Counted from the stretch's first letter, positions 8,193-19,099 are shown. The stretch: 64,000 bases of DNA from Gammaproteobacteria bacterium (GCA_021323735.1 JAJPKM010000021.1:186001-250000); one strand, 5' to 3'. Made by a program: numbers and translations. The notes: generated by a model not told the origin, from the letters alone.

Positions 8193-8978
8193 TTGCACGC
8201 TGATCTCAAGACCGTTGCGCTCGTTACCGGGGCCTCGCGTGGCATCGGCAGAAGTATTGCCATGCAGCTCGCACAGCGAGGCGTGCGCGTCGCGATTCAT
8301 TATCGCGGCAACAGGCCTGCCGCCGAGGAGTGCCTCGGCGCTCTTGCAGGCAGCGGCCATGCCCTGTTCGCGGCCGACCTGTCGCAGCCTGCGGCAGCGC
8401 CGCTTCTCTGGCAGCAGGTTGTCGAGCGTCTGGGCGCGATCGACATTCTGATCAACAACGCCGGTCTGTATCTCGATCATTCGCCGCTGAAAGCGGGCTA
8501 TGACGCTTGGACTGCGGCCTGGCAGCAGACGCTGTCGACCAATCTCGTCGCGCCGGCGAATCTTTCGCTGCTCGCGGCACAGAGCATGGCGTCTCGGAAA
8601 ACCGCGCGAGCCGAGCCCTTCGGCCGCGGCCGCATCGTCAACATTTCCTCACGCGGGGCATTTCGCGGCGAACCCGACGCACCCGCCTATGGCGCGAGCA
8701 AGGCGGGACTGAATGCCCTTTCGCAATCCCTGGCCAAGGCACTGGCCCCAAACGGCATCTACGTCTACTGCGTCGCTCCCGGCTGGGTCGAGACCGAAAT
8801 GGCCACCAGCCATCTGCAAGGACCCGACGGCCCGTCGATCCTGGCCCAGCATCCGCTCGGGCGCGTGAACCAAACGGACGAAGTCGCGCATGCCGCGGTC
8901 TACTGTGCTCTGGATGCGCCGGCCGCAATGACCGGCTGCGTGATCGACGTCAACGGTGCGAGTTACCTGCGGACCTGA
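8193..8978 (+). CDS. SDR family oxidoreductase (FabG-like)
   Basis: A classical short-chain dehydrogenase/reductase of 261 residues. The cofactor loop TGASRGIG (12-19), the NNAG motif (88-91) and the catalytic Ser152 or 153, Tyr166 and Lys170 (YGASK) are all present. The basic residue in the nucleotide loop suggests NADP(H). It starts at TTG, chosen because GGAG lies seven bases upstream (8182-8185). The closest well-known type is 3-oxoacyl-ACP reductase, but family members act on many alcohols and ketones and the gene is not in a fatty-acid cluster, so the substrate is open. Confidence 0.88.
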   Translation: MHADLKTVALVTGASRGIGRSIAMQLAQRGVRVAIHYRGNRPAAEECLGALAGSGHALFAADLSQPAAAPLLWQQVVERLGAIDILINNAGLYLDHSPLKAGYDAWTAAWQQTLSTNLVAPANLSLLAAQSMASRKTARAEPFGRGRIVNISSRGAFRGEPDAPAYGASKAGLNALSQSLAKALAPNGIYVYCVAPGWVETEMATSHLQGPDGPSILAQHPLGRVNQTDEVAHAAVYCALDAPAAMTGCVIDVNGASYLRT

Positions 8979-9018
8979 AGCGAGCGCGACGCAACCGCTC
9001 CTGCGCCCCGCCGGTCGC

Positions 9019-9369
9019 TTACTCGAGCAGCGGGTCCTGCATCAGGCCGGTGAGCGACAGGGCTCCGGTCAGCTCGAGGTAGGTCAGTACCGGCAGGAGC
9101 AGCAGCGTGAGCACCGCGGAGATGCGTACCACGCGCGCCAGCAGCGGTGATTTAGAATTCTTCGCGCACCGATACGTGGCGAGGGTCACGTACATTCCGA
9201 AAAAGAAACCCAAAATGGTGTAGACGCGCATGACGAACTGATTCTCCGGGTCGAGAAACAATTCGACGGCGCCGATGAGTAGCGAGCCTACGACCCCATA
9301 CAACCACACCACCCGCGAGAGCGAGGTCTTGCCTTCCAAGGGTTCCTTCAGAAAAGCGCTGAGGGTCAT
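9019..9369 (-). CDS. Small integral membrane protein, unknown
   Basis: The 116-residue protein has three hydrophobic helices, at about residues 20-40, 45-65 and 82-104, joined by short charged loops. It has no catalytic motif that I recognise. It follows the class II DAHP synthase gene on the same strand with a 30-base gap and may be co-transcribed with it. The function is unknown. Confidence 0.65.
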   Translation of the reverse strand: MTLSAFLKEPLEGKTSLSRVVWLYGVVGSLLIGAVELFLDPENQFVMRVYTILGFFFGMYVTLATYRCAKNSKSPLLARVVRISAVLTLLLLPVLTYLELTGALSLTGLMQDPLLE

Positions 9370-9399
9370 AATGAAAAAGATCGACGCGCCGGGCGCGGG

Positions 9400-10785
9400 T
9401 CAACCCAATCGCGGCGCCTTGCCCGGCCGGTAGCCGGCCCCGGCCCGGCGGGCAATCAGCATGGCCAGCTCCAGCGCCTGTTCAGCATTCAGGCGCGGAT
9501 CCACCTGAGATCGGTAGGCACGAGCCAGGTCGTTCTCGGTCAGTCCCCGCGCACCGCCGGTGCACTCGGTCACATCCTCGCCGGTAAGCTCGATGTGCAC
9601 GCCGCCCAGCATCGACCCCTCCTCGCGGTGAATGCGAAATGCGGCCTCCACTTCGCCCAAAATATTGTCGAAGCGCCGCGTCTTGACCCCGCCGGCCGTG
9701 GTTTCGGTGTTGCCGTGCATGGGATCGCACACCCACAGCACCTGCGAGCCCGTCGCGCGAACCGCATGGATCATGTCGGGCAGTCGTTTCTCGATATCCT
9801 TGATGCCGAATCGATGAATGAAGGTCAGACGGCCGGGCTGATTCTGGGGGTTGAGCGCTTGGATCAGTTCCTGCAGCCACTCCGCGCTCATGGAGGCACC
9901 TACTTTCACGCCGATCGGGTTGGAGATCCCTCGAAAGTACTCGACATGTGCGCCATCGATGTTGGCGGTGCGCATGCCGATCCATGGCATGTGCGTGGAT
10001 AAGTTGTACCAGCGCTTCTGGCGCTCGATGTAGCGCGTTTGAGCCTGCTCCGAGAGTAGATGCAGTCCCTCGTGGCTGGTGTAAAAATCCACGCGTGAGG
10101 CGGCGTGCACCCGCTGTCCGCTCATGGATTCGAAGAAATCCATCGATTCTGCAATCGAATCCACGATCTGTTGGTATGCATCGCGCAGCGGCGCGTGGTG
10201 CAAGAATCCCAGGTCCCAGTATTCCGGGTGATGCAGGTCCGCGAAGCCGCCGTCGATCAGCGCGCGCACGAAATTCAAAGTCAGCGCCGACCGCTCGTAA
10301 CCGCGCAGCAGCAGCTGTGGATCCGGCTCTCGATCCGCCGGCGTGAAACCGGGGCGGTTGACATTGTCGCCGCGATACGACGGCAGCGTGATCCCGTCAC
10401 GGGTTTCGGTATCCGCGGAACGCGGCTTGGCGTACTGCCCGGCAAATCGCCCGACGCGCACGATGGGCTTTTTCAGGCCCTGCAGCAGCACCAGGCTCAT
10501 TTGCAGGAGAATCTTCAGCCGCCGCGCAATATTGTCCGATTCGCAATCCTCGAAGCTTTCGGCGCAATCCCCGCCCTGCAGCAGGAATTGCTCGCCGCGC
10601 TGCGCCTGGGCCAGCTTTGCCGTCAACGCCTCGACCTCCCAGGACACCACCAAGGGCGGTAGACGGCTCAGTGAAGCCACCGCTCGCTGCAGCGCCAGGC
10701 CATCGGCGTAAGTAGGCTGCTGAGCGGCAGGCCGGCCGGCCCAAGTCGCCGGATGCCAATTCGTCAAGGTGGGGGAGTTCGACAT
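9400..10785 (-). CDS. 3-deoxy-7-phosphoheptulonate synthase, class II
   Basis: This enzyme condenses phosphoenolpyruvate and erythrose-4-phosphate, the first step of the shikimate pathway. At 461 residues, with the N-terminal W-x-P-x-x-W pattern (NWHPATW), the LLQGGDCAESF motif and the RVGRFAGQYAKPRS stretch, it belongs to the class II (plant-like, AroA-II) type found in plants, actinobacteria and xanthomonads. Later motifs (WVCDPMHGNT, GGVHIELTGEDVTEC) carry conserved metal and substrate residues. A second, class I enzyme is encoded at 30365-31435, so the organism has two unrelated isozymes that probably differ in feedback control. It is divergent from the aldehyde dehydrogenase gene. Confidence 0.96.
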   Translation of the reverse strand: MSNSPTLTNWHPATWAGRPAAQQPTYADGLALQRAVASLSRLPPLVVSWEVEALTAKLAQAQRGEQFLLQGGDCAESFEDCESDNIARRLKILLQMSLVLLQGLKKPIVRVGRFAGQYAKPRSADTETRDGITLPSYRGDNVNRPGFTPADREPDPQLLLRGYERSALTLNFVRALIDGGFADLHHPEYWDLGFLHHAPLRDAYQQIVDSIAESMDFFESMSGQRVHAASRVDFYTSHEGLHLLSEQAQTRYIERQKRWYNLSTHMPWIGMRTANIDGAHVEYFRGISNPIGVKVGASMSAEWLQELIQALNPQNQPGRLTFIHRFGIKDIEKRLPDMIHAVRATGSQVLWVCDPMHGNTETTAGGVKTRRFDNILGEVEAAFRIHREEGSMLGGVHIELTGEDVTECTGGARGLTENDLARAYRSQVDPRLNAEQALELAMLIARRAGAGYRPGKAPRLG

Positions 10786-10854
10786 CGCGGGATGCTAGCG
10801 TTGTAGCCCAGCCCAAGTCAAAATGCGCCCCCCTATCATTGACCGTGGCCCCAC

Positions 10855-12384
10855 ATGAAGCACAGCAGCAATCCGCTCGAGTCCCTGGGACTCAAGGACA
10901 TCAACGCCGGTACCTGGTCGGGAAGCCGCGGCTGGAGCACTGAAACCAACGGCCCCCTGATCGAGTCGATCAATCCCGCCACCGGTCAACGCCTCGCGCA
11001 CGTGCGCGGCGCAACGTCGGCGGATTACGAACAGGTCATGGCTGCGGCAGTGGCGGCGGCGGCCGCATGGCGTGCCGTGCCCGCGCCGAAGCGCGGTGAA
11101 ACAGTGCGACTCGTCGGCGAGGAACTTCGGCTGCACAAAGATGCACTCGGCAACCTGGTGTCCTTGGAGAACGGCAAGATCAAGGCGGAGGGCGACGGCG
11201 AAGTCCAGGAGATGATCGACATCGCCGATTTCGCGGTCGGGCAGTCGCGCATGCTGTACGGCCACACCATGCACTCCGAGCGCACGCAGCACCGCATGTA
11301 CGAACAATGGCATCCGCTCGGCGTCGTCGGCGTCATATCGGCATTCAATTTCCCCGTGGCGGTATGGGCCTGGAATGCCTTCCTGGCAGCCATCGCCGGC
11401 AATGCCACGGTGTGGAAACCCTCACCCAAGACTTCATTGTGCGCACTGGCGGTACAGCATGTCTGCAATCGCGTGATGGAACGCCATGGACTGCCTGCCG
11501 TGTTTCAGATTTTCATCGACGCGGGCACGGAGCTCGCGGGCCGATTTGTCGACGATCCACGCGTGGCGCTGGTTTCGTTCACCGGCTCGACGCACGTCGG
11601 CCGGCAGATCGGGGTGCGCGTCGCCCAGCGCTTGGGAAAGAGCCTGCTCGAACTCGGCGGCAACAATGCTCTCATCGTGGATGAAAACGCCAACCTGGAC
11701 CTTGCGGTGCCGGCGATCGTCTTCGGCGCCGTGGGAACGGCCGGCCAACGCTGCACCACCACGCGGCGCGTGCTGGTCCATCGTTCGCGCGCCGCGGAAC
11801 TTGAACGGCGCTTGGTGGCCGCCTATGCCCAGGTGCGCATCGGTGATCCGCTCGACAGCGATACCCTCATGGGCCCGCTGATCGATGCCGGCGCGGTCGC
11901 TCGCTATGGCGGGGCGGTCGCTGCCGCGCAGGCCCAGGGCGGACAGTTGCTGTGCGGCGGCAAAGTCCTGAAGCGGCCGGGGAATTTTGTCGAGCCGACC
12001 ATCATTCGTGCCAAGGCCGGCATGGCCGTGGTGCAAACCGAGACCTTCGCCCCCATTTTGTATGTGATGAGCTTCGACACCCTCGAAGAGGCGCTGGCCA
12101 TGCAGAACTCGGTGTCTTATGGACTGTCCTCGGCCATATTCTCCGACAACTTACAGGCGGCCGAACGTTTCTTGTCCGCGGATGGCAGCGACTGCGGCAT
12201 CGCCAATGTGAACTTGGGAACATCGGGCGCCGAAATCGGCGGTGCCTTCGGCGGCGAGAAGGACACCGGCGGCGGCCGCGAAGCGGGTTCGGATTCTTGG
12301 AAGGCGTATATGCGCCGCCAGACCAACACCATCAACTGGAGCGGAAAGATGGCGCTCGCCCAGGGCATTCGCTTCGACGTTTAG
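10855..12384 (+). CDS. Aldehyde dehydrogenase, ALDH7 (antiquitin) type
   Basis: The 509-residue protein belongs to the ALDH7 group, which oxidises L-2-aminoadipate semialdehyde (piperideine-6-carboxylate) in lysine breakdown. The catalytic Cys300 (GTAGQRC), Glu266 (LELGGN) and Asn165 (AFNFP) are in place, and the C-terminal signature [15 protein letters not shown] then [10 protein letters not shown] is the one of antiquitin. Aminoadipate semialdehyde dehydrogenase (AmaB/Pcd) is the most likely role; no other lysine genes are nearby, so a broader aldehyde range cannot be excluded. It converges with hrpA, and the two coding regions overlap by four bases. Confidence 0.9.
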   Translation: MKHSSNPLESLGLKDINAGTWSGSRGWSTETNGPLIESINPATGQRLAHVRGATSADYEQVMAAAVAAAAAWRAVPAPKRGETVRLVGEELRLHKDALGNLVSLENGKIKAEGDGEVQEMIDIADFAVGQSRMLYGHTMHSERTQHRMYEQWHPLGVVGVISAFNFPVAVWAWNAFLAAIAGNATVWKPSPKTSLCALAVQHVCNRVMERHGLPAVFQIFIDAGTELAGRFVDDPRVALVSFTGSTHVGRQIGVRVAQRLGKSLLELGGNNALIVDENANLDLAVPAIVFGAVGTAGQRCTTTRRVLVHRSRAAELERRLVAAYAQVRIGDPLDSDTLMGPLIDAGAVARYGGAVAAAQAQGGQLLCGGKVLKRPGNFVEPTIIRAKAGMAVVQTETFAPILYVMSFDTLEEALAMQNSVSYGLSSAIFSDNLQAAERFLSADGSDCGIANVNLGTSGAEIGGAFGGEKDTGGGREAGSDSWKAYMRRQTNTINWSGKMALAQGIRFDV

Positions 12385-15300
12385 CGCCGTAACCAGGCTT
12401 CAATCTCGGCGGCCCGCTCGCCCAAGCGCGCCGCCGAGATGGGCACCAGGGTTTTCAGCTCCTGGGCGTATAGCGACACCCGGTATTCCTCGATCCAGTG
12501 TCGAAGCTCATCGAGCTTGGAAGTCCAGCGCCGTTCCGCGGCGAGCTGGGTTTCCAACCCTTGCCAACGCGAGGACCATTGCAGGAGTTCGCGCGCCACG
12601 GCCGGCGGCTCTCCGCCGCGCACCGCGTTGCGCTGCCAGCGGCGCTGCTCGGCTTTGAAATAGCGCGGCCATTGGCGCAGCCAATCCGGCGGCGCGGCCA
12701 GTATCACTCGAGGGTCCAAGAGGCGGCGCAGATGTTGACGCGTTTCCTCGGCGGCATCGGATAGGACCCGAAGGCGGGGGTCATCCAGCGCCTGGCGCAC
12801 CGCACCTGCCTCCTTCAGCCATCCCGACACCATGGCGATTGCCGCGTCCAGACTGGGATAGAGGCGTTCGCGGCCGGCATCGACGGCGGCTTCGTATGCT
12901 GCGCGCGTGCGCGGCGCGTCGGCCTCGCCGAAACATGCGTTGCGGAAACTCAGCTGCAGCAGCATATCGGTGAGCTCATCGCTGTTGACATAGGGGCTTG
13001 CACTCAAGAGCAATGGAACCGCGCCGGCAATCGTCTTGCCGAGATCCCGTGCCTGCCGCTCGAGCATCGTCCTTGCCAGGCGCACCGCACCCTCGCGCCA
13101 GGTGCGCCGCGCCTCTTCGGCGGACCATTCGTAGTGAACCTGCAGCGCAGTCCCGTGGCACATGAGCGTGGGATACACCGATACGGTCCCCTGCTCCACC
13201 GGCAGCGCCACGCTCTCCGGCAATTCCTCCGCTTCGAATCGGCGCCAAACCCCAAGCACCGCATGGTTCTCGCGCGCGCGACGCTCGAGTTCCGCTCGCC
13301 CCGCAGCCGCGCAGCGGCGGCGCAACTCCGCAAGATCGCTGCCATGCGCGACTTCTCGGGTCTCCTGCGTGACGCGCAGGTGCACCGTCAGATGCGCAGG
13401 CACCGCCGCCGGATCGAAGCGGATCTGCGTATCGGCAAGGCCGCGCCGCTCCTTGAGCCAGGCCTTCACGTGCGCGGCGTCCGACCCGCCCGCGCCGGCG
13501 TCCGCCACGAAAGCCGCGGCCGTTTCCGCTATGGGGATCAAATTGCGGCGTGCTTCCTTGGGCAGCGAGCGCAACAAGGCCTCCACCCGAGGCGCCGCGA
13601 AGCCGGGAATCGCGGCATCGACCATCGCACGGGTCAGCCCGGGCAGTGCCAGCAGCGGCGCATTGAGATTGGCGCCATCCTGCCACTCCCCGGGAGAGAA
13701 CCGATATTCGACGCTGAGGTTCAAAGCCTGCACCCGGGTGCTCTCGGGAAACCGTGCCAGGGCATCGGCGTCCGGCCGACGCGCGAAGATTACCTCGGGC
13801 GTCAGCTCGAGCGCGCGCTGCTGCTCATCGGACAGGTGTCTGGAGAAGAACTCCAGCGACGCCGCGCTCGACACCTGGCGCGGCAATCGCCGGTCATAGA
13901 ACTCGACGAAGGATTCGGCGCTCTGCACAAGATCGCGGGTACGCAGGCGCTCCTCGGCCTGCTGCGCCTCGCGTATCGCGGCATCGTTGGCCAAGATCCA
14001 ATCCGGCCGGCGGCGCAGCCGTTGATATACGATCGCCTCGCGCGCGAAGATCCGGCGCGCCTCCTCAGGTGCGATGGGCCCGTAGTTCACCGGCCGCCCG
14101 GCGCTCAACACAAGGCCGAGGAAACTCACGCGTTCGCGCGCCATGACTTCCTCGCGAGCCTCATCCCAATCGGGCTCGAGATATTCTCGCTTCACCAGAT
14201 GCGCTGCCGCGGACTCGATCCACGTCGGTTCGACTTCCGCGACGCGGCGCGCAAATACCCGCGAGGTCTCGACGATGCTGGCGGCCATCACCCAACGAAC
14301 CCGCCGCCGCGCGAGCTGCGACCCGGGAAAGATGTGAAAATGCACGCCCCGCGTGCCGGTATAAACGCCGTCCTCGCCACGGGTACCCACCATGGTGCAG
14401 AAACCCGCCAACAAGGAGCGGTGCACGCCGGTGTAGCTGGCCGCCCGGCGCTGCGCCACGATGCCGATTTCGCGCGCGCGATCGATCACCTGGGTATACA
14501 CGTCGTCCCACTCCGACAGTCGCAGCACGGACAAATGGCGTTCCTGGCACCAGCGACGCAGTTCACGCCGGCTGCTCGCCTCACGGGCGGCGCGATACGC
14601 GCGCCATAGTTTCAGCAGCGCGGAGAATTCCGATTTTCCGTCCTCGAACACCGCGCCGGCCGGAGGATCCTCGCCCACGCGCACATCCGGCACGCTCAAC
14701 CCCGACACGATCGCCAGCAGTTCGCTCTCGGCGTGGAAGCGCTTGCTTTCCAGCAACGCCCGCCCAAGCCTCGGGTCGAGCGGCAACCGCGCCATGGCGC
14801 GGCCGCGGCGCGTGATACGGCGTTCCTCGTCCAGTGCTTGTAATTCCTGCAGCAGGCGATACCCATCGTTGAGCGCGCGCGAATCCGGCGGATCGATGAA
14901 GGGAAAGTCCTCCGCTGCACCCAGCCCGTCGGCGGCCAAGCGCAGCAGCAGCGCGGCCAGATTGGTGCGCAGCACTTCCGGCTCGGTAAAAGGCGCCCTG
15001 CCATCGAAATCCTCTGAGCTGTAGAGCCGCATGCAGAGCCCCGGCGCCAGCCGGCCGCAGCGGCCTTTGCGCTGATCGGCACCGGCGCGGGAAACCGGCT
15101 CGATGGGCAGACGCTGCAGGCGATTGCGCACGCTGTAGCGGCTGATGCGCGCCAGTCCCGAATCGATCACCGCGCGAATACCCGGCACGGTGATCGAAGT
15201 CTCGGCCAGATTGGTGGACAGCACGATCCGCCGACGGTCGCCGCGCTGAAATATCTTGCTCTGCTGATCCCACGACAGGCGCGAGTACAAGGTCAGTATC

Positions 15301-16190
15301 TCGACGCCGGATTGCAGTTCGCGCTCCAACAACTCCCCCACATCGCGGATCTCCCGCTCCCCCGGCAGGAAAACCAGGACATCGCCGCTGCCGATGTCGC
15401 CGGGTTCGGTCGCGATTTCCCGGTAGGCCTCGAGGACCGCCACCGGCAGATCGGGATCTTCCCGATCTTGATCCGCCGGGCGATAGCGCACTTCGATGGG
15501 ATAACTGCGCCCGCTCACCTTGATGATCGGCGCACCGCCGAAGAACTCCGCGACCCGTTCCACGTCCAGGGTCGCCGAGGTCACGATGAGCTTCAAGTCC
15601 GGGCGACGCGGCAGCAAGCGCTTGAGTACCCCCAGCAGCAAATCGATATTCAGCGTGCGTTCGTGCGCTTCGTCCACGATGATGGTGTCATAGCGGCGCA
15701 ACAGAGGATCGGAGGCCAACTCCGCCAGCAGCAGGCCATCGGTGAGCAGTACCAGGCGTGTTGCCTCGGACACTTGGTCCGCAAAGCGCACGCGAAATCC
15801 CACGGTTCGGCCGACAGGCTGGCTCAACTCCTCGGCAATTCGCGCGGCGAGAGCGCGCGCGGCCAGCCTGCGCGGCTGGGTATGCGCGATCCTTGCGGCA
15901 ATGCCCCGCCCGAGCTCGAGACAATATTGCGGCAGCTGCGTGCTCTTGCCCGAGCCGGTATCGCCCGCCACGATGAGCACTTGCTCCGCTTGCAGCGCTT
16001 CCAAGATCGCTTCGCGCCGCGCGGTGATGGGCAGTTCCGGATCGCGCTTGAATTCGAGCCGCGGTACCGCACGGGCAGCGGCTTCACGCTCCGCAGCTGC
16101 TTGTTCTGAAGTTTCACGCGCCGAAGCTTGGCGTTCCGAAGCTCCACGCCCGGTGCGGCTCCGGTCCTCTCGGTCCCGATCGGCGCTCAC
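12381..16190 (-). CDS. hrpA: ATP-dependent RNA helicase HrpA (DEAH box)
   Basis: HrpA is a DEAH helicase that resolves collided ribosomes and processes mRNA in E. coli. From the GTG at 16190 the protein is 1269 residues, close to the family's roughly 1300. The Walker [10 protein letters not shown] (76-84), DEAH (173-176), SAT (205-207), and the C-terminal HA2, OB and DUF3418 regions are present. The reading frame stays open for another 100 codons upstream, but those overlap mazG and look non-natural (very Arg-rich), so the GTG that overlaps the mazG stop (GTGA, 16187-16190) is chosen. It is the last gene of the fumC-nudL-mazG-hrpA operon. Confidence 0.95.
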   Translation of the reverse strand: MSADRDREDRSRTGRGASERQASARETSEQAAAEREAAARAVPRLEFKRDPELPITARREAILEALQAEQVLIVAGDTGSGKSTQLPQYCLELGRGIAARIAHTQPRRLAARALAARIAEELSQPVGRTVGFRVRFADQVSEATRLVLLTDGLLLAELASDPLLRRYDTIIVDEAHERTLNIDLLLGVLKRLLPRRPDLKLIVTSATLDVERVAEFFGGAPIIKVSGRSYPIEVRYRPADQDREDPDLPVAVLEAYREIATEPGDIGSGDVLVFLPGEREIRDVGELLERELQSGVEILTLYSRLSWDQQSKIFQRGDRRRIVLSTNLAETSITVPGIRAVIDSGLARISRYSVRNRLQRLPIEPVSRAGADQRKGRCGRLAPGLCMRLYSSEDFDGRAPFTEPEVLRTNLAALLLRLAADGLGAAEDFPFIDPPDSRALNDGYRLLQELQALDEERRITRRGRAMARLPLDPRLGRALLESKRFHAESELLAIVSGLSVPDVRVGEDPPAGAVFEDGKSEFSALLKLWRAYRAAREASSRRELRRWCQERHLSVLRLSEWDDVYTQVIDRAREIGIVAQRRAASYTGVHRSLLAGFCTMVGTRGEDGVYTGTRGVHFHIFPGSQLARRRVRWVMAASIVETSRVFARRVAEVEPTWIESAAAHLVKREYLEPDWDEAREEVMARERVSFLGLVLSAGRPVNYGPIAPEEARRIFAREAIVYQRLRRRPDWILANDAAIREAQQAEERLRTRDLVQSAESFVEFYDRRLPRQVSSAASLEFFSRHLSDEQQRALELTPEVIFARRPDADALARFPESTRVQALNLSVEYRFSPGEWQDGANLNAPLLALPGLTRAMVDAAIPGFAAPRVEALLRSLPKEARRNLIPIAETAAAFVADAGAGGSDAAHVKAWLKERRGLADTQIRFDPAAVPAHLTVHLRVTQETREVAHGSDLAELRRRCAAAGRAELERRARENHAVLGVWRRFEAEELPESVALPVEQGTVSVYPTLMCHGTALQVHYEWSAEEARRTWREGAVRLARTMLERQARDLGKTIAGAVPLLLSASPYVNSDELTDMLLQLSFRNACFGEADAPRTRAAYEAAVDAGRERLYPSLDAAIAMVSGWLKEAGAVRQALDDPRLRVLSDAAEETRQHLRRLLDPRVILAAPPDWLRQWPRYFKAEQRRWQRNAVRGGEPPAVARELLQWSSRWQGLETQLAAERRWTSKLDELRHWIEEYRVSLYAQELKTLVPISAARLGERAAEIEAWLRR

Positions 16191-16984
16191 TCGCCACGCT
16201 TGACGGCTTGCCAGAGACCTTCCTGTGCGGCCAGGTCCAGCCGGGCGAACACCAACCCGCGCTGCGCGGCAAGCGATTCCATGGCGCGAAAGCGGCGCTC
16301 GAATTTCGCATTGGCGGCACGCAGCGCGGCCTCCGCGTCGATATCGAGTTTGCGCGCGAGGTTCGCGGCCGCGAACAGCAGATCGCCGATTTCCTCGAAG
16401 ATCTGCGCGGACTCGCCCGGTGATTCGAGCGTGCCGGCGGAATCGCGGCACGCGGCGCGTACTTCGGCCAGTTCTTCCTCGACCTTCTCCGCGCATTGAC
16501 CGGCATGCTCGAAATCAAACCCGACGTGTGCCGCCCGCTTGCTCAGCTTATGGGCACGCGCCAGGGCCGGCAGCGCGTTCGGCACGCCCTGCAGCGCCGA
16601 TGAGTCCGTTGCGGCACGCTCAGCCGCCTTGATGTCCTCCCAGGCCACGCCTTGCTCGGCGATACTCATGGGACCTGCAGCGCCGAAGACATGCGGATGG
16701 CGCCGGGTGAGTTTGTCGCAAATGGCGGCGGCAACGTCCTCGAAATCGAACTCACCCGCTTCGCGCGCGATCTGCGCATGGAATACCACTTGGAACAGCA
16801 GATCGCCCAGTTCGTCCTTGAGGTTAGCGATATCGCCACGCTCGATCGCGTCGGCCACCTCGTAGGCCTCTTCGATGGTATAGGGCGCGATGCTGGCAAA
16901 GGTTTGCCGACGATCCCACGGGCAACCGTCCGCGGCGCGCAGCCGCGCCATGACGGCGAGCAATTCAGCAACCTTGGAATTCAC
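16187..16984 (-). CDS. mazG: Nucleoside triphosphate pyrophosphohydrolase MazG
   Basis: MazG hydrolyses (d)NTPs to monophosphates and pyrophosphate, cleaning the nucleotide pool and, in E. coli, lowering ppGpp. From the GTG at 16984 the protein is 265 residues (E. coli 263). The all-alpha NTPase motifs EEAYE (38-42) and DELGDLL (57-63) carry the magnesium ligands, and the second copy of the fold begins at about residue 140. The GTG overlaps the NudL stop by four bases, while the longer frame adds only non-conserved residues from inside the neighbour. It is coupled at both ends to nudL and hrpA. Confidence 0.95.
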   Translation of the reverse strand: MNSKVAELLAVMARLRAADGCPWDRRQTFASIAPYTIEEAYEVADAIERGDIANLKDELGDLLFQVVFHAQIAREAGEFDFEDVAAAICDKLTRRHPHVFGAAGPMSIAEQGVAWEDIKAAERAATDSSALQGVPNALPALARAHKLSKRAAHVGFDFEHAGQCAEKVEEELAEVRAACRDSAGTLESPGESAQIFEEIGDLLFAAANLARKLDIDAEAALRAANAKFERRFRAMESLAAQRGLVFARLDLAAQEGLWQAVKRGE

Positions 16985-17634
16985 CGCGCGGCAGCCGTGA
17001 GCGATTGCAGCCGCCGCCGCAAGGTCATCAACATACCCGCAGTCGCGCCCCAAATATTGCGTTCCCCGTAAGGAATATCGTGGATATCGATGGTCAACTC
17101 ACCGATCTTGCGCTGTCGGGACTTGTGATTGGCCGCATCCAAGATAAAAGCCAGCGGGACTTCGAAGACATCGTGCACTTCTGCCGCGGCGATCTGCAGC
17201 TGATATTGCGGCCGGACGAAGCCCACCACGGGTGTCACTTGGAAGCCCGAAATCACGATGTGGTCCGGCAGATAGCCCGCGAATTCGACCAGCTCCGGCT
17301 CGAGGCCGATCTCCTCGTGTGCCTCGCGCAACGCCGCATGCCACGCGTCGGCGTCCTCAGGTTCGATGCGGCCGCCGGGAAAGCTGATCTGGCCGGCATG
17401 ATCCTTGAGCGTGGTCGCGCGCTGGGTCAGCAGTACGGTCATCCCGTCCGCATGCTCTACGAGCGGCACCAGTACCGCCGCCGGCGTGCGCCGCGTCGTG
17501 AACGTGGCACGCACCTTGGCGGCCACTTCGGGCGAAGCACCGGCAAGCCAATGGATGTCTTCCTCGGGCGTCGAGGGCTTAAGGTCTAGCGCATCGCGAA
17601 TATGCGATTTGGTATACACCGGATCCATCGTCAT
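16981..17634 (-). CDS. Nudix hydrolase, CoA pyrophosphatase (NudL/YeaB-like)
   Basis: This 217-residue Nudix protein has the UPF0035 signature that marks CoA pyrophosphatases: VLLTQRA then GQISFPGG (81-88), followed directly by the Nudix box with REAHEEIGL (103-111) as metal ligands. Such enzymes cut CoA and its derivatives to phosphopantetheine and 3',5'-ADP. The start ATG overlaps the fumC stop by four bases (17631-17634), and its own stop overlaps mazG, so two pool-cleaning hydrolases sit together in one operon. Confidence 0.9.
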   Translation of the reverse strand: MTMDPVYTKSHIRDALDLKPSTPEEDIHWLAGASPEVAAKVRATFTTRRTPAAVLVPLVEHADGMTVLLTQRATTLKDHAGQISFPGGRIEPEDADAWHAALREAHEEIGLEPELVEFAGYLPDHIVISGFQVTPVVGFVRPQYQLQIAAAEVHDVFEVPLAFILDAANHKSRQRKIGELTIDIHDIPYGERNIWGATAGMLMTLRRRLQSLTAAAR

Positions 17635-19028
17635 CCCGTGCCTGCGCCCTTGATGCCCCCTTCGGTCAGGGATCTAGGATCCAGCAGTCGGCGCAGTTCG
17701 TCGCCGCTCAAATCCGTCATCTCCGCCGCCACCTCCAGAATGGGCCGGCCCTCTCGATAGGCTTGCTTCGCGATGGCCGCCCCCTTTTCATAGCCGATCA
17801 ACGGATTGAGCGCCGTCACCAGAATGGGGTTGCGCGCCAGCGCGGCATTCATACGCTCACGATTGACCGTAAAGCCGTTGAGCGCATGGTCCGCCAGATT
17901 GCGGCAGGCGATGCCCAGCAGTTCCAGGCTCTGCAGTAAATCATAGGCGATCACCGGCAGCATCACATTGAGCTGGAAATTTCCCGACTGACCGGCCAGC
18001 GTAATGGTCGCGTCGTTGCCGATCACCTGCGCGGCGATCATGGTCACCGCCTCCGCAACCACCGGATTGACCTTGCCGGGCATGATGCTGCTGCCCGGCT
18101 GCAGCGCCGGCAGTGCAATCTCGGCCAATCCGGCCAGCGGTCCGCTGTTCATCCAGCGCAAATCGTTCGCAATTTTCATCAGGCTGACGCTCAAGACCTT
18201 GAGCTGGCCCGATAATTCGACTGCGGTATCCTGGCTCGACAGCGCCTCGAAGTAGTTGTCGCTGGGGCGGAACGGGATCCTGGTGCGCTCGGCCAGATGG
18301 CGCGCAAACACCGCGCCAAATTGCGGACGTGCGTTGATGCCGGTGCCGACGGCGGTACCGCCTTGCGCCAGTGCGTACAAACGCGGCGTCACCGACCTCA
18401 AGCGCGCCTCGGCCGCGGCGATCTGCGCGCGCCAGGCCCCCATCTCCTGCGCCAGCGTGATGGGCATGGCATCCATCAAATGCGTGCGCCCGGTCTTGAC
18501 CACGTCGACGAACTCCGCGCAGCGCACCGCCAGAATCTCCCGCAACCGCTCGAGCGCAGGCAGCAGATGTTCGTGCAGCATCAAGGCAGACGCGACGTGG
18601 ATCGCGGTGGGAACGGCGTCATTGCTGCTCTGGCTCATGTTGACATGATCGTTCGGGTGCACGGCGGTTCCCAGCGAGCGCGCCGCCAGCGCGGCAATGA
18701 CCTCGTTGGCGTTCATGTTGCTGCTGGTGCCCGAACCGGTCTGGAATACATCCACCGGAAACTGATCGTCGTAATCCCCCGCGGCCACCGCGAGCGCGGC
18801 CTCCTGAATTGCGGCCGCCAGCGGTGCCGGCAGATCGCCCAGCTCGGCATTTGCGCCGGCAGCGGCGTGCTTGATGAGGGCAAGCGCGCGAATGAACGCG
18901 CGCGGCATGCGCAGTCCGCTGGGCGGGAAATTCTGGATCGCGCGCTGCGTTTGCGCGCCCCACAGCGCCTCCGCCGGTACATCCAGAGGCCCCATGCTGT
19001 CGCGCTCGACGCGGGTGGTTGCGGTCAT
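17631..19028 (-). CDS. fumC: Fumarate hydratase, class II
   Basis: FumC converts fumarate and malate in the TCA cycle without an iron-sulphur cluster, so it tolerates oxygen and iron shortage. The 465-residue protein contains the superfamily signature GSSIMPGKVN (312-321) with the catalytic serine, the substrate-site TGSGTSSNMN (97-106) and the GRTHLMDAMP stretch with the conserved His183. It is the first gene of a four-gene minus-strand operon. It is transcribed divergently from purB, whose product is in the same superfamily. The common intergenic region holds a palindrome that contains the likely -10 boxes of both genes. Confidence 0.96.
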   Translation of the reverse strand: MTATTRVERDSMGPLDVPAEALWGAQTQRAIQNFPPSGLRMPRAFIRALALIKHAAAGANAELGDLPAPLAAAIQEAALAVAAGDYDDQFPVDVFQTGSGTSSNMNANEVIAALAARSLGTAVHPNDHVNMSQSSNDAVPTAIHVASALMLHEHLLPALERLREILAVRCAEFVDVVKTGRTHLMDAMPITLAQEMGAWRAQIAAAEARLRSVTPRLYALAQGGTAVGTGINARPQFGAVFARHLAERTRIPFRPSDNYFEALSSQDTAVELSGQLKVLSVSLMKIANDLRWMNSGPLAGLAEIALPALQPGSSIMPGKVNPVVAEAVTMIAAQVIGNDATITLAGQSGNFQLNVMLPVIAYDLLQSLELLGIACRNLADHALNGFTVNRERMNAALARNPILVTALNPLIGYEKGAAIAKQAYREGRPILEVAAEMTDLSGDELRRLLDPRSLTEGGIKGAGTG

Positions 19029-19054
19029 CGCGCCTTACTCCGCTGCTTGTTTAC

Positions 19055-19076
19055 GGTAGAATCAGCGCATTCTACC
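19055..19076. promoter_or_regulatory. Palindrome with overlapping divergent -10 boxes (fumC/purB)
   Basis: GGTAGAAT (19055-19062) and ATTCTACC (19069-19076) form a perfect 8-bp inverted repeat with a six-base centre in the 71-bp gap between fumC and purB. Each arm contains TAGAAT, five of six matches to a -10 box, facing purB on the plus strand and fumC on the minus strand. The two promoters would therefore overlap. I see no strong -35 boxes. Confidence 0.5.
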
Positions 19077-19099
19077 ACTCCAGCCGCCGGCGCTTTCAG

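Noticed and set aside
13134-14609. 491-codon plus-strand frame opposite hrpA
   Set aside because: Shadow of hrpA; no recognisable domain, and hrpA motifs cover the region.
16191-16496. 100-codon N-terminal extension of hrpA
   Set aside because: It overlaps mazG in another frame, is Arg-rich and unlike HrpA; the GTG at 16190 in the GTGA overlap gives the family length.
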